DNA from: Marinobacter sp.
GTDB lineage: Bacteria; Pseudomonadota; Gammaproteobacteria; Pseudomonadales; Oleiphilaceae
DNA: 53,716 bases
Assembly (NCBI GenBank): GCA_030457765.1
Contig: JAKDUK010000012.1
Span: 1-53,716, forward strand
Direction: 5' to 3'
Positions 30,441-39,302 of the stretch are shown piece by piece; within the stretch, counting starts at the first letter, position 1; each line of letters opens with the position of its first letter. A program made the position numbers and the translations under genes. A model generated the notes under the pieces. It was not told where the DNA came from, made no database searches, and saw nothing but the letters and a program-made list of their open reading frames with translations.

Positions 30441-30851
30441 TTACGGCTTAATAGGCTTAACGTAGAGAATCAGGCTGTGCTCAACAATTTCGTAGCCGTG
30501 CTCTTTTGCTATTTTCTGTTGGCGCTCTTCGATTACATCATCAACAAATTCAATCACCTGGCCCGTCTGGGTACAAACCATATGGTCATGGTGATCCTCG
30601 CCCGCCATCTCGAATACTGCGTGGCCGCCCTCAAAATTGTGACGCAACACCAGCCCCGCCGTCTCAAATTGGGTGAGCACCCGGTACACGGTGGCCAGCC
30701 CCACATCATCACCTTGATCGAGAAGCCGCTTATACACATCCTCAGCGCTGAGGTGATGATCCTTGGCATTCTCCAGGATATTGAATATTTTCACTCTCGG
30801 TAGAGTAACTTTTAGACCGACTTTTCGTAATTCGGCATTTTCAGATGACAT
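30441..30851 (-). CDS. fur: Ferric uptake regulator Fur
   Basis: Fe2+-dependent repressor of iron uptake. 136 residues from ATG 30851 (MSSENAELRKVGLKVTLPR); the longer frame adds 26 residues not seen in Fur. Winged helix with LATVYRVLTQFETAGLV, then the metal motif AGEDHHDHMVC. It has only one Cys after HHDH and a short tail lacking the Cys pairs of E. coli Fur, as in Pseudomonas Fur. Convergent with recN, divergent from bamE, the common gammaproteobacterial order. No clear Fur box was found upstream. Confidence 0.96.
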   Translation of the reverse strand: MSSENAELRKVGLKVTLPRVKIFNILENAKDHHLSAEDVYKRLLDQGDDVGLATVYRVLTQFETAGLVLRHNFEGGHAVFEMAGEDHHDHMVCTQTGQVIEFVDDVIEERQQKIAKEHGYEIVEHSLILYVKPIKP

Positions 30852-30973
30852 GTTACGATTCACTCTTTGGTGTGCCTCACGGCTTCCGGTATGATGAAGC
30901 CGCCTTTTAACGGTTAACCCGTGCCACACCTGCCCTTGGCAGGCGATTTCAAGATAGAGGATTTCCTCCGGCG

Positions 30974-31300
30974 ATGCAAAAGCTCACAGCTCTCATTCTC
31001 ACCCTGGTTCTATCCGGTTGTGCTTTCCCTGGCGTGTACAAGATCAACGTTCAGCAAGGCAATATTGTTACCGATGAAGAGCTGACCAAACTCAACGAAG
31101 GAATGCCCCGCAGCCAGGTTCAGGCCTTGCTTGGCACCCCTTTGATGCTAAATCCGGTTGACAGCTCTCGCGAATACTACGTTTATACATTCCAGCGCCG
31201 CGGCGGTGATATTGAAGAACAACGGATCGTTGTGCACTACAACGAGGATTTGTACTCCCATCACGAAGCACAGCTTCTGGACGAAACTCCCGCCTACTAA
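30974..31300 (+). CDS. bamE: Outer membrane assembly lipoprotein BamE (SmpA/OmlA)
   Basis: Lipoprotein of the BAM complex that inserts outer-membrane barrels. 108 residues; lipobox LSGC with Cys16; the BamE fold is marked by VYKINVQQGNIVTDEELTKL, GMPRSQVQALLGTPL and the paired strands EYYVYTFQRRGG and QRIVVHYNEDL. It is divergent from fur, and its last 4 bases overlap the end of rnfH, which runs the other way, so no terminator separates them. Confidence 0.96.
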   Translation: MQKLTALILTLVLSGCAFPGVYKINVQQGNIVTDEELTKLNEGMPRSQVQALLGTPLMLNPVDSSREYYVYTFQRRGGDIEEQRIVVHYNEDLYSHHEAQLLDETPAY

Positions 31301-31587
31301 TCCGGCTCGGATTTCTTTTTGGCCCGGTTCAGGCGCGCCTGCTTCGGGTCAATCAGAAGCGGGCGATACAGTTCTACCCTGTCGCCTTCACGCAACTCTT
31401 GCTCCGCGGGCTTTTTAATGGCTTTGCCAAATATCCCCATATCAATGGTTTCAGCATCGATCTCGGGGAAGATCGCGACGATACCTGACTGGTTTACCGC
31501 GTCAACAGCTGTCGCGCCCTCTGGCACCTGCACAGACAGGATTTCTTGCCTGTCTGGCCGAGCATAAGCCACCTCTACCTGCAGCAT
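31297..31587 (-). CDS. rnfH: RnfH family protein (UPF0125/RatB)
   Basis: 96 residues with the ubiquitin-like beta-grasp pattern of the RnfH family: LQVEVAYARPDRQEIL, VPEGATAVDAVNQSGI, GIFGK and the REGDRVELYRPLLIDPK motif near the end. Despite the name it is not tied to an rnf operon here; its role is unknown. Its start overlaps the ratA stop by one base, so the two are translated together. Confidence 0.93.
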   Translation of the reverse strand: MLQVEVAYARPDRQEILSVQVPEGATAVDAVNQSGIVAIFPEIDAETIDMGIFGKAIKKPAEQELREGDRVELYRPLLIDPKQARLNRAKKKSEPD

Positions 31588-32030
31588 CAGGCACCTCCTG
31601 GATAGATATCATCAGCTCGACGACAGAACGCATCTACCATCGTTGTCGCTGCCTGATTAAATACAGGGCCAAACGTCATCCGCGACAAAGTCCCCGAAAA
31701 CTCGAACTCCAGCGTTAAGATGACTTTGCAGGCGTTTTCATCCAGCGACTTGAAGTGCCAGCGCCCCGTAAGATTGCGAAACGGCCCATCCACCAGATTC
31801 ATCTCAATGGCTTCTGGCATTAGCAGCTGATTGCGGGTAGTGAGGGTGTGACGCACCCCGCCCTTAGCTATTTCAAGCGACGCCATGATTTGTTCGGGAT
31901 TTTGCTGGTGAATCTGTGCACCCGCACACCAAGGGAGAAACTCGGGATAGCGGGCTATGTCGTTAACCAAGTGAAACATACGCTCAGCTGAGTGCATAAC
32001 CAAGGCTGTTTTATCAATCTGATGGGGCAT
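31587..32030 (-). CDS. ratA: RatA-type SRPBCC (START/Coq10-like) protein
   Basis: 147 residues of the polyketide-cyclase/START fold: the N-terminal YPEFLPWCAGAQI motif and the C-terminal helix FNQAATTMVDAFCRRADDIY. In E. coli RatA was reported to block ribosome subunit joining, while relatives bind ubiquinone (Coq10); which applies here cannot be told. It lies upstream of rnfH and near smpB, the usual neighbourhood, but separated from smpB by a transporter gene. Confidence 0.92.
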   Translation of the reverse strand: MPHQIDKTALVMHSAERMFHLVNDIARYPEFLPWCAGAQIHQQNPEQIMASLEIAKGGVRHTLTTRNQLLMPEAIEMNLVDGPFRNLTGRWHFKSLDENACKVILTLEFEFSGTLSRMTFGPVFNQAATTMVDAFCRRADDIYPGGA

Positions 32031-32104
32031 CGGAACCGGTTGTCCTGCTTACAAACATACTTTAAGGCCGACTGCAGGCTTTTGAAGCGCTCACATGGCC
32101 GCAA

Positions 32105-33694
32105 TCAGACGCTATGATAAAGGATATCGTCTTCTTTGGGGGCATTTTCGAGGGGCGGGTGTTGCTCACCATGATCATTAGCGGGTACCGAGCCTGCTGG
32201 AAGCGGCTCTTCTAACTCTCTACTTTTAGCCTCAGGAACAGCTCCACCATCATCCCGAAAGTCCATTCCAGCTGCAGGTTCACACCAAAATGCACTGCCT
32301 CCGCTATCACACAGCCCCACTAGCGAAGCTGCGGTATAGTGAATAGCGATATATGCCACAACCAAGGGCAACACCAAGCGCATCACCCAAAACCAGATTG
32401 CGCTAAAAAGCGCGGGCGCTGCCCCAACGATCGTCTTTGAGAGGTTTCGAGTGAGGGACCAGCCAGTGAAGAGGGCGATTAAGATCGCCACCGCCGGAAT
32501 CATGAGCCCGCCGGTTGCCAACTCCAACCAACGAAAGCCCGTTGCGCCACCTATATGAAAATCAGCCCATACGTTGAACGAAAACAGTGTTATCAACCCA
32601 GCAAGCCAAACTCCAAGCCCCACCAAAAAAACAGACAGCCCGCGGGGCGCACATGTCCACTCACGAAACCAACCAACAATCGGCTCCAGCAAAGCCAGAG
32701 CAGTTGCCCACACAATCATGACCACCATGGCAAAAACGGTGGCGATAACAAACTGGCTTGCCGGGAGCTCGGCAAGGGTATGCGGCAGTGATATAAATAA
32801 CAGTCCGAACCCTCGCTGGCCGTCGAACACACTCGCTTCTGTTGTCACCGAGAAAATCATCAATCCCGCCAAAATCGCAACCAACGTATCCATAAGCACA
32901 ACGGCGAGAATGGATCGCTTAAGCTGTGTATCTGGCGAGGTATAGGCACCCAGAATAGCCCATACCCCAACGCCCAAGCCCAGAGAGTAAAAAGCGTGGA
33001 ACAAAGCGGCGCTAAGACTGCTCCACGAAACATCCTGGGGGCGCATCTGGAGAATCTGGCTAATAGCGTCATCAAACCGCCCATACCAAGCAGCAAATAC
33101 GAACAGCGCAAGCAAAAGAAGCAGCGTACCCGGCACAACAATCCTGAGCGCACGTTCAAGGCCGCCAACCACGCCCTGCCCGGAAACCCACAACACCATT
33201 ACCAGGAAGAAGCCATGCCAACCCATAAATTGACGAACCTCTCTTGGATCAGAAACCAGCTTCGCAAGAACGCCGGTGACTTTCGCCTGACTCGTTGCAG
33301 AAAATTGCCCCATGGCACCGAAGAAAACATAAGCCAGAGCAATGGCACCAAATACCGCCGTAAACGACAGCACCAAAAAAGCACCCAATACGCTGAGCCT
33401 GCCCACCGCCATCCAGGCTCTTGAGCTCTTCGCACTGCGAATCAAACCATCCATTGCCAACACAATGCCATGACGGGCATAACGGCCAACCGCAGCTTCG
33501 GTAACCATTAACGGCAGCGTAACCAGCAACAGGCAGGCGAGATATAGAAGAACAAACAGGCCGCCGCCATGTATGCTCGCCAGGTAAGGAAACTGCCAAA
33601 GGTTGGCCAACCCGACAGTTGCGCCCACTGCAGCCCAGAAAAAAGTTGATTTATGGGTAAATGACCCGATAGGTGTCTGGTACGGCGTCGGCAT
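32105..33694 (-). CDS. Sodium-dependent transporter, SLC6 (NSS) family
   Basis: 529 residues from ATG 33694 (MPTPYQTPIGSFTHKSTFFW); an upstream extension of 34 residues is not family-like. About 11-12 membrane segments of the LeuT fold. The first bears the hallmark FFWAAVGATVGLANLWQFPY with an unwound Na+/substrate-binding stretch, followed by NSS-type GGGLFVLLYL. Substrate, probably an amino acid or amine, is not predictable. The hydrophilic tail of about 65 residues is rich in Glu, Pro and Asp. It sits between ratA and smpB, which are adjacent in Pseudomonas, so it may be an insertion. Confidence 0.92.
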   Translation of the reverse strand: MPTPYQTPIGSFTHKSTFFWAAVGATVGLANLWQFPYLASIHGGGLFVLLYLACLLLVTLPLMVTEAAVGRYARHGIVLAMDGLIRSAKSSRAWMAVGRLSVLGAFLVLSFTAVFGAIALAYVFFGAMGQFSATSQAKVTGVLAKLVSDPREVRQFMGWHGFFLVMVLWVSGQGVVGGLERALRIVVPGTLLLLLALFVFAAWYGRFDDAISQILQMRPQDVSWSSLSAALFHAFYSLGLGVGVWAILGAYTSPDTQLKRSILAVVLMDTLVAILAGLMIFSVTTEASVFDGQRGFGLLFISLPHTLAELPASQFVIATVFAMVVMIVWATALALLEPIVGWFREWTCAPRGLSVFLVGLGVWLAGLITLFSFNVWADFHIGGATGFRWLELATGGLMIPAVAILIALFTGWSLTRNLSKTIVGAAPALFSAIWFWVMRLVLPLVVAYIAIHYTAASLVGLCDSGGSAFWCEPAAGMDFRDDGGAVPEAKSRELEEPLPAGSVPANDHGEQHPPLENAPKEDDILYHSV

Positions 33695-33873
33695 TTTCGC
33701 CCCTGAAAAGTGTCGAGGTGCATATTGTAGCCGAAGGACTCCTTCACGCACGAGCCAGCCGCGCCCTTGAAGGCGATTTCGTGACCGGTCTGGCACTACT
33801 GAGCTACAATGCCCTTTTTGCCGACCCGCGCTTGGTCGGCCCGTTCATTCGTCCGAACTCGGATAGCTGATCC

Positions 33874-34356
33874 ATGAGCAAGAAAAAACCCGGTACGCAA
33901 AGTAGTACCATCGCCCTGAATAAGAAGGCGAAACACGAATATCATATAGAGCAGCGCTTTGAGGCAGGCATAGCCTTGCTTGGCTGGGAAGTAAAATCGC
34001 TACGCGCTGGCAAAGCTCAGATAACAGACGCCTATGTACTGCTGAAAGACGGTGAAGCCTTTCTGCTGGGCGGGCACTTTCAGCCCCTTACCGAAGCGTC
34101 TACTCACGTTATTGCTGACCCTACTCGCACCCGCAAATTGCTGCTACATGCCAAAGAACTGGCCAAGCTGATCGGCGAGACAAGCCAGGCAGGACAAACC
34201 TGCGTACCCATGGCGCTGTACTGGAAAGGTAACAAAGTTAAATGTGAAATTGCCTTGGTAAAAGGCAAGAAGATGTACGACAAACGCGCCACCGAGAAAG
34301 AACGCGACTGGAACCGCCAGAAGCAACGCATTATGCGGGAAAATAACGCCTCCTGA
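33874..34356 (+). CDS. smpB: SsrA-binding protein SmpB
   Basis: Partner of tmRNA in trans-translation. 160 residues: basic N-terminus, [40 protein letters not shown], then the C-terminal tail [20 protein letters not shown] that enters the ribosomal A site. The tmRNA gene follows by 72 bases with its own promoter, the common arrangement. Confidence 0.98.
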   Translation: MSKKKPGTQSSTIALNKKAKHEYHIEQRFEAGIALLGWEVKSLRAGKAQITDAYVLLKDGEAFLLGGHFQPLTEASTHVIADPTRTRKLLLHAKELAKLIGETSQAGQTCVPMALYWKGNKVKCEIALVKGKKMYDKRATEKERDWNRQKQRIMRENNAS

Positions 34357-34388
34357 GGTCTGCGCCAGAAAACAAAGTTATCTGGCCC

Positions 34389-34418
34389 TTGAGTTTGCAG
34401 ACCGGGCCCGCATATACT
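34389..34418 (+). promoter_or_regulatory. ssrA promoter
   Basis: TTGAGT (34389-34394), an 18-base spacer and TATACT (34413-34418), ten bases ahead of the tmRNA 5' end at 34429. Confidence 0.8.
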
Positions 34419-34428
34419 GTTTGTACAA

Positions 34429-34801
34429 GGGGACGACATGGCTTCGACGCTGGTTGCGAACCCTTGGGTGCATGTCGAGATGGCAGCCAATCTCGTAAAT
34501 CCAAAGCTGCAATGCAATAGTCGCAAACGATAACGACTACTCCGTACAACTAGCAGCGTAAGCTGCTTTGTACCGTCCTGACTGGGTCGCCCGTAGCCCA
34601 GAGCTACATCTCAGGACGTCATCGCTTACGGGATGCTCCGTTAACCAGAGTTCACTGTTTAACGGCTAAGATTTAAAGAACTCGTCTCTTACACCCTGAC
34701 CTTCGGGTCGTTTGAGATTAAATTAATAGAAGGACACTAAGCATGTAGATCTCGAGGCAGAGTGCCGGCGGACGCGGGTTCAATTCCCGCCGTCTCCACC
34801 A
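34429..34801 (+). ncRNA. ssrA: Transfer-messenger RNA (tmRNA)
   Basis: 373 bases with the universal 5' end GGGGACGACATGGCTTCGAC and a tRNA-Ala-like 3' end: T-arm GCGGG-TTCAATT-CCCGC, acceptor CGTCTCC and CCA at 34799-34801. The message part starts at GCA 34523 and ends at TAA 34559-34561, encoding the tag ANDNDYSVQLAA, whose last residues direct proteolysis. Pseudoknot segments lie between. It is a one-piece, not permuted, tmRNA. Its 3' end is a common integration target; a decayed accessory patch follows. Confidence 0.97.
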
Positions 34802-34815
34802 ACGAAACCGAATTA

Positions 34816-34842
34816 AGCTCCTGATTTTAGGGGCTTTTTTTT
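34816..34842 (+). terminator. Intrinsic terminator after ssrA
   Basis: AGCTCCT (34816-34822) pairs with AGGGGCT (34829-34835, one G-U pair), followed by eight T. Confidence 0.88.
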
Positions 34843-35150
34843 CGTTTATGGGAGGATGCTTTTGTGTCGAATCCACCAAATGGCCAAGTCGGAGAAAAGC
34901 TCCCTCCTTTCCAATTTTGAAAGTGATGCCACCCCATTGCTTAAAATCTTTTATTTTCCTCTGTGGTTCGCTGCGGCTCCATGTTACTCAAAACCGGCTC
35001 CCGCCTTTGCCTATGGGACGTATTTCTCGCCTTAATGGTAAGGCTTTGAAAAGCTGATATAATGAAGCGTGACCAATTAGAGCTTCTTTCAATTCCATGA
35101 TCACGCCGAAACGAATCAAATTTACCTGATCAATGAGGGGTTATTTCGCT
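34843..35150 (+). other. Spacer between ssrA and yhfG with extended -10 promoter
   Basis: 308 bases without a gene I can support; a 69-codon frame at 34848-35057 resembles nothing known and has no good ribosome site. At 35055-35063 TGATATAAT is an exact extended -10 element (TGnTATAAT) reading rightward, suited to express the yhfG-fic pair. No second copy of the tmRNA 3' end, as expected for an attachment site, was found here. Confidence 0.5.
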
Positions 35151-35339
35151 ATGGCTCAAAATTCAGACGCCAGCATGCCTTCAGATGAGCAGAAGGCGGC
35201 ACACGTCAGAAGAACCAGAATGGCTAACTATCAAGCCAGCATGCGTCTGGAGGGCTTTCAGGTCAGTGAAAATAGCTCAGAGTCAAGCAAGTCCATACTA
35301 ATCCAGAAATACAAAAAGCTGGCTATGACGTGTGCTTGA
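35151..35339 (+). CDS. yhfG: YhfG-type antitoxin (partner of Fic)
   Basis: 62 residues from ATG 35151, with GAGGGG ten bases upstream. The segment RRTRMANYQASMRLEGFQV matches the YhfG family core (in E. coli NRNFQASRRLEG), short proteins encoded just ahead of fic that act as antitoxins. Its stop overlaps the first codons of the fic remnant by 8 bases, the arrangement of the intact pair. Because fic is broken, this antitoxin may now be an orphan. Confidence 0.75.
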   Translation: MAQNSDASMPSDEQKAAHVRRTRMANYQASMRLEGFQVSENSSESSKSILIQKYKKLAMTCA

Positions 35340-35604
35340 CAAGTATGGCGCCGGCAACGACAGCTACTGCTACGAAAACTCAGATGTTTTAGTCAACCTT
35401 CTAAACATAAGGGATGGCGAGCTCCTTCACGCGGCAGAGCGGGATATTTCCAATGTTAACGCCGATACAATCGAGTTCTGCTCCCCTCCTTACGATCTAG
35501 ACTACCTCAAAGCGATTCATCGAGTGGCTGCCGAAGACAGAAGCTGGGCAAGTGTCGCTGGCTACCAGCCTGCCATTGCCTGGTTTCCTCTGATCTGGAA
35601 ATAG
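35332..35604 (+). pseudogene. fic: Fic family protein, truncated after N-terminal part
   Basis: Starts at GTG 35332 overlapping yhfG. The first ~67 residues follow E. coli-type Fic closely: LDKYGAGNDSYCYENSDVLV, then LNIRDGELLHAAE, ADTIEF and LDYLKAIHR. After IHR similarity stops and 23 unrelated residues run to TAG 35602-35604. The AMP-transfer motif HxFx(D/E)GNGR is absent, so no active AMPylase is made. It looks like a deletion or rearrangement scar. No transposase or integrase was seen at the break. Confidence 0.78.
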
Positions 35605-35689
35605 CTCGCTGCTTTGGTATTAGTGTCGCTTTTGTGGCAAGGTCGCGCCCCTTTAATATCAGATGCACTTGGGCGCAAGGGTTAGTTTT

Positions 35690-36148
35690 ATGAAGAATGA
35701 CAATCTCAAGCGTGGGGGAGATTACTCCATAGCCCAGCTTGGTGATCCGGTAGTACTTACGCTCAGCGTTGGTTTTGTGGTGCTGTTCGTTGCTTTTTCT
35801 CTCTTCGATCTCGAAGGCGTCGCATCGCTTGTCAGCACCAGCTTCGCCTGGACAGCCAAGGTGTTTGGCACCTACTTTCAAATGCTCCTGCTGGCCACAT
35901 TCTTCATTGCCGCGCTTAGAAAAGGACTGGACTTTCTACTCAACGAGGACAAATCCCAGCCACCCAAGCTGATCTATCAAGACGCGGATTTATGCGTGGT
36001 GGACGCCCAGAAAAAACGATACTCGGCCATGCCAGCCTGGCGGTTGAGCTGGGCTACGCAAAATGCCGCGCCAGGGTGCAGGCGCCGGCACAAACGACAA
36101 CGATTGAGAACCTCCAAAATGAATCCATATCCGGCTAACACGAATTAA
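35690..36148 (+). pseudogene. BCCT transporter, 5' fragment fused to unrelated sequence
   Basis: The start is intact: ATG 35690 with AAGGG upstream. The first 76 residues (MKNDNLKRGGDYSIAQLGDP, then two membrane segments, the second containing FQMLLLATFFIAAL) look like the N-terminus of a choline/carnitine/betaine transporter, whose full length is over 500 residues. From about 35918 the sequence changes to about 75 polar residues I do not recognise. In another frame (35925-36138) a smoother peptide ends LAVELGYAKCRARVQAP, so the second part may be a frameshifted remnant of a different gene. Confidence 0.65.
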
Positions 36149-36286
36149 CATTATTTGAATCAATGTTTCGCTTTTAACGGATGCTAACAGCACATAAGCT
36201 TGCTATGTTTACACCGTATCGTATGTGCTTATCTCTCTGGTGCTTTCTTGCCCCAGGGGGCACTCAATCTTCAAGGGTCCGGTGTT

Positions 36287-37171
36287 ATGTCCAGCAAAGC
36301 TAAACAAACCCAAAAGCTTCTTTTGTTCCGTTTAGCGGGCACCCGGTTATTCGGGATAGGCACCTTAAAGATCCGCGAAATATTGCCGTTCAGAGCCCTT
36401 GCCAAGCTACCCCATAGCCACCCCGCTGTTGCCGGAACCCTAAGTTTTCGCGGTGCCGCCTTGCCGGTGATAGATATGGCTGCTGCCGTGGGTTACCCAG
36501 CTTTGACAACGGAAGAGCTGAAAACATCCTCCATTATGATTACGGATGTGCAGCGCCAGGAAATCGGTTTTGTTGTGCGTGGCGTGGAGCGGATCATAGA
36601 AACGAATTGGAAAAAGGTACAAACACCACCCAAAGCGCTGGGCGACAGAGCGTTTATAACCGGACTTTTGAATGTTGATGGCGACACGGTTCAGTTAATG
36701 GATGTAGAACTGTTGCTGGCGAATGTATACCCAGAGTCGCTGGATTCCGGAGAGGTTGCACTTACCGACGTTCAGAGCGAAACCCTAAAAGCCCTCAATA
36801 TTCTGCTGGTGGATGATTCCCGCGTGGCCCGCAAGCAGCTATGCGATGTGCTAGACGCCAAAGACATTTCCTATCAGGTTACCGCGAGTGGCGATGAAGC
36901 GTTACAGGTTCTGCTAAACGATAATGAACTTGGACAGTCTATCGATATTTTAGTGAGTGATATTGAAATGCCGGGGCTGGATGGATACGAGCTGACATTC
37001 AACGTGCGAGACAATGGCTCTTTGAAACAGCCGTATATTATTCTGCACACATCGCTAAACAGTGAAATGAGTTTGAGTTACGCCAATCAGGTAGGCGCTA
37101 ACGAAGCGCTCACCAAATTTGACGCCGACGAACTTTTGCATGCCATGCTCAGAGGGGCATCACCCGCGTAA
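36287..37171 (+). CDS. cheV: Chemotaxis protein CheV (CheW plus receiver)
   Basis: Coupling protein with a receiver domain, linking chemoreceptors to CheA and serving in adaptation. 294 residues from ATG 36287 (MSSKAKQTQKLLLFRLAG). CheW-like domain at about 8-150 (FGIGTLKIREILPF; GTLSFRGAALPVIDMAAAVG) and receiver at 170-290 with Asp176/Asp177, the phosphoacceptor Asp225 (VSDIEMPGLDGYEL), a switch Thr in LHTSL and Lys in TKFDADEL. No other chemotaxis genes lie nearby; it is a lone adaptor gene. Confidence 0.94.
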   Translation: MSSKAKQTQKLLLFRLAGTRLFGIGTLKIREILPFRALAKLPHSHPAVAGTLSFRGAALPVIDMAAAVGYPALTTEELKTSSIMITDVQRQEIGFVVRGVERIIETNWKKVQTPPKALGDRAFITGLLNVDGDTVQLMDVELLLANVYPESLDSGEVALTDVQSETLKALNILLVDDSRVARKQLCDVLDAKDISYQVTASGDEALQVLLNDNELGQSIDILVSDIEMPGLDGYELTFNVRDNGSLKQPYIILHTSLNSEMSLSYANQVGANEALTKFDADELLHAMLRGASPA

Positions 37172-37224
37172 ACCCTGGCCTGGTGCGGATTGCACACCAA
37201 GCCAGAATCTTTGACCACGACAGG

Positions 37225-39249
37225 TTACTCGGTCAGAGGTGGCTCTGCTTGCAATCCGGTTGCAGGTAAGCGGTTTGCGCCCCAGCTCCGATACACCCGC
37301 TCCATCACCCGCTGCAGCTCCTCTTCCCCAACATCGGCGGGTTCGCCACGCTCGAGCGGGTCAAAGTGGAAGATATACAAGCGAGAGGTAAACTGCTCAA
37401 ACGGCAAAGAGGCCTCACCAAATCGTTCGCCACAGCCTTCTGTGCTTACGTGGACATCATCGCCCCAGCTTTGACCGCTGTCGTTGTTGGGGTTGTAGAA
37501 ATACACGCGCATCTCGCCTTCAGGGTCCAAAGCCGCCCGAAGCATGGTAATGGCGTGCCAGCCGATAAACCTTGCAGCTCTGTCGGTTACCGCAATACCG
37601 GCAGGCTGAGGGTGAATCAGCGGTTGATTGCCATTGTAATAAGGATGGTAACTGGCATAGAAATGCCGGATAAACCCTTCCAGGTTTTCCAGGTTTCCGG
37701 TCGCCACATCCACGTTGATGGCAAACCCCCGGCCTGCAGACCAGCCGTGGAATTCTGGGTTTACCCACCTATGTGGATCGCCTTCACGGCCAATACACAT
37801 GCGACCCATCTCAGCGTAAATTCGATCGAGGTGCGGCACCACCACCAACGAGACCGGGTCGAGGTCAAAGGTGACTTCTGAGGCAACGCCGCCAAGGCTA
37901 TGAGCCGACGACACTGGCTGCCCCTCAAAATGCATGATAATTTCGTTATCCCTGGCGGCCCAGGCAACCATCTGCAACAGGTAATCCGGGTCGTTATACG
38001 CCCACATGGACAAAGCCCGGGCCGATTGGCAGGTAGGGTTATTGCCTTGGCCAACCCCCAGTGGCTGCCCCAGCATATTCAACACGCCTTGAATCAACCA
38101 TGCGCCTGGTTGCGGCTGGTAGCCATTGGCAATCTGCAAGCGTTCCCGGGCTTCTGGGCAAAGCTTCAGCCGCGCCTGACGCCAGAGTGCGGGCGCTAAA
38201 GGTGGTTGGTAAAGAATGCCGCGCTCAAGCATAAGCGCAAGGCCGTAAATGCCTTGAGCCGTTTCAGGAAATACACCCTCAGTAACCAGTTCATGCACCA
38301 GCTCGCGGTAACACATCAGGCAATCACGGCCAGTACTGGAAAGCCCTAAGGCTTCGCTGAGCAGGTTATCCTGGCCCTCCATAATGTAACGTATGAAGCT
38401 GGCGTGATATGGAGACACCAGGCCGGTGTCGTGCATGGAGCGGGCAAAGCCAGTAGCTTCGTTTTGCAGGGTTTGCGAATCCATGGTTTCCAGGCGCTGC
38501 TGGTAAACCACTGTACCCGGATCTTCGCTGCATCCTCGCGTTGGACCATACAAGCTGGAGATCAACCGGTCTGCGCCACGGCCTGCACTGCCCAAGTCTG
38601 CGTCTGGCTCTGCTCTGCAAATCGCAATCTGCGTGATCATTTTACGCACATCGGCCACTTGAATGGGCCGCTGCTGCAAAATTCGCCAAATCTCTTCAAT
38701 CAGGCTGTCGATTACATGCTCGTAGCCAATGTGCTGAGCCACATGCTGCACAACATGCTGGCTTATGAGCGCCAACTTACCCTGCTCACGTTCGGCTTCG
38801 CCGGTCATGCCAAATAGCAAACCAAGGTTGATCGCAAGCACCTGGGTCAGGTAATGACTGGCCTGTTCAGCAGATACCGTAGGGTGTAAGTATGCACCGC
38901 GAGCGACCGCCAGCAAACGCAGTTCGCTGAGGGCTTCAACCACCACCGTATCTACGTTCTGACTTTGCAGTGCGTGGGTCGTTAAAGCGGGCAAAAGAAT
39001 AGCGGGCTCGGCCCAGTCTGTGCCGTCGAAAACACCGGCCATTTCCAGGCGCTCAGCGCACGCTTCAATCACTGCACAGCCTTCTGGCTGCATCAGTATT
39101 CGGCGCACAAGGTCAAAGACACGGGGAAGTTTGCCAACCTTTGCAAAAGACCGGCTTTCTTCCAGGGTCTGAACCGAGTCGTCCAGCCTTTGTGCCAGCT
39201 TATCCAAGTTCACAGCCGGTGCTGCGTTGCCCGATTGGTTATCGTTCAA
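37225..39249 (-). CDS. Hypothetical 674-residue protein, papain-like features
   Basis: I do not recognise the family. The start is a TTG (39249) with GAGGA 7 bases upstream; no other start lies nearby. No signal peptide or membrane segment is seen, so it is probably cytosolic. The first ~390 residues are helical. The C-terminal part has papain-like spacing: Gln401 six residues before Cys407 in GQGNNPTCQSARALSMWAY, His565 in GWHAITMLRA and Asn587 in VYFYNPNNDSGQSWG, recalling papain's Q19, C25, H159 and N175-SWG. It follows the ATP-grasp gene by 53 bases, probably in one operon, so a joint ligase/peptidase system is possible. Function is inferred. Confidence 0.7.
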   Translation of the reverse strand: MNDNQSGNAAPAVNLDKLAQRLDDSVQTLEESRSFAKVGKLPRVFDLVRRILMQPEGCAVIEACAERLEMAGVFDGTDWAEPAILLPALTTHALQSQNVDTVVVEALSELRLLAVARGAYLHPTVSAEQASHYLTQVLAINLGLLFGMTGEAEREQGKLALISQHVVQHVAQHIGYEHVIDSLIEEIWRILQQRPIQVADVRKMITQIAICRAEPDADLGSAGRGADRLISSLYGPTRGCSEDPGTVVYQQRLETMDSQTLQNEATGFARSMHDTGLVSPYHASFIRYIMEGQDNLLSEALGLSSTGRDCLMCYRELVHELVTEGVFPETAQGIYGLALMLERGILYQPPLAPALWRQARLKLCPEARERLQIANGYQPQPGAWLIQGVLNMLGQPLGVGQGNNPTCQSARALSMWAYNDPDYLLQMVAWAARDNEIIMHFEGQPVSSAHSLGGVASEVTFDLDPVSLVVVPHLDRIYAEMGRMCIGREGDPHRWVNPEFHGWSAGRGFAINVDVATGNLENLEGFIRHFYASYHPYYNGNQPLIHPQPAGIAVTDRAARFIGWHAITMLRAALDPEGEMRVYFYNPNNDSGQSWGDDVHVSTEGCGERFGEASLPFEQFTSRLYIFHFDPLERGEPADVGEEELQRVMERVYRSWGANRLPATGLQAEPPLTE

Positions 39250-39302
39250 GCGATGTTCCTCAGGGCCTGCATCAAACCCGTTTGATGTAATGCATCACCC
39301 GA

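Noticed and set aside
34848..35057. 69-codon frame after the tmRNA terminator
   Set aside because: No ribosome site, no family resemblance and odd composition; kept as spacer.
35925..36138. Possible tyrosine-recombinase C-terminus (ILGHASLAVELGYAK)
   Set aside because: LGH followed by a Tyr at fitting distance recalls integrase box II, but the flanking sequence does not fit and the Arg and upstream boxes are missing.
34429..36286. Intact genomic island with attachment repeats at ssrA
   Set aside because: No second copy of the tmRNA 3' end and no integrase were found in the interval; only decayed genes are present.
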